This document shows, one piece after another, positions 63,788 through 64,000 of a stretch of DNA of 64,000 nt (its first letter is position 1; the number at the start of each line of letters is the position of its first letter). A program made the position numbers and the translations under genes. The notes beneath the pieces were generated by a model. The model had not been told where the DNA came from. It saw only the letters and a list, made by a program, of their open reading frames with translations, and did not search any database. Origin of the DNA: Lutraria lutraria (taxonomy: Eukaryota; Mollusca; Bivalvia; Venerida; Mactridae); assembly GCA_964023205.1 (NCBI GenBank), contig OZ026839.1:17018386-17082385 (forward strand), given 5' to 3'.

Positions 63788-64000
63788 CAAGAGGGCCAAG
63801 ATGGCCCTATATCATTCACATGACAATCACTGTTCACTCATTAAAACTTTGGTTTGAACCGGTGACCTAGTTTTTGACCCCAGATGACCCATGTTATAAC
63901 TTGTCCTACATATAAATAAGACAAACATTCTGACAAAATTTGGTGAAGATCCAATCAAAATTTGACATCTACAGTGTTAATAAGTTTTTCCAAAGATTTG
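63788..64000 (-). mobile_element. HINE-like element, copy B3 (minus orientation, runs off the window)
   Basis: Read on the minus strand the right end is GATATAGGGCCATCTTGGCC, then CTCTTG, finishing at 63788 and followed by TT. It is preceded by modules with GGGTCATCTGGGGTCAAAAA, CTAGGTCACCGG and TTGTCAGAATGTTTGTC. The left hairpin lies outside the window. Confidence 0.82.

Overview
The window is nuclear DNA of an animal, most likely a bivalve mollusc. It is AT-rich, intron-rich and packed with repeats. The repeat families point to bivalves: HINE/pearl-like elements with internal tandem modules (left ends AGCTCACC and ATGCCCCCG, right ends GGCCCTCTTG and CTAG), a tRNA-headed SINE, a CR1-like LINE with a 2A-like leader, and Ty3/gypsy and mariner debris. 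No bacterial, organellar or CRISPR features were seen.

Two host genes are supported. (1) A complete SLC7-type amino-acid transporter (heteromeric transporter light chain) lies on the + strand, with ten coding exons from 11404 to 48118. Joined at consensus GT/AG sites they give one uninterrupted 479-codon frame. (2) The 3'-terminal coding exon of a C2H2 zinc-finger protein lies on the - strand at 62029-62914; its upstream exons are outside the window or not recognisable.

Layout: 1-1224 featureless; 1225-4290 a 58-bp satellite; 4681-5086 a GTGAATT-rich array interrupted by a pogo/Tigger-like MITE (5089-5999); 6000-11293 a decayed Ty3/gypsy element whose 3' LTR ends about 110 bp before the SLC7 start codon; 11404-48118 the SLC7 gene, with introns holding a CR1-like LINE, a second LINE, mariner fragments, a hAT MITE, at least six HINE-like copies and large minisatellites of 42, 36/73, 50, 48, 40 and 56/60 bp; 48119-62028 intergenic DNA with a further TTAA-type MITE, HINE-like copies, a foldback, a SINE and a 32/33-bp minisatellite; then the zinc-finger exon, and another HINE-like copy running off the right edge.

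The strongest unusual observations are these. The 40-bp minisatellite of intron 6 starts inside exon 6, so each of about 66 units is a copy of the exon-6 5' splice site. Several sequence-unrelated repeat families share one architecture: T, a left hairpin, tandem modules, a right hairpin in most of them, then CT(A/T)G, followed by T. One of them sits inside a mariner reading frame that shows the empty site. The left hairpin shows a compensated arm change. The transporter lacks the GSG(I/V)F substrate-site signature in TM1. All assignments come from reading the sequence; no database search was run.
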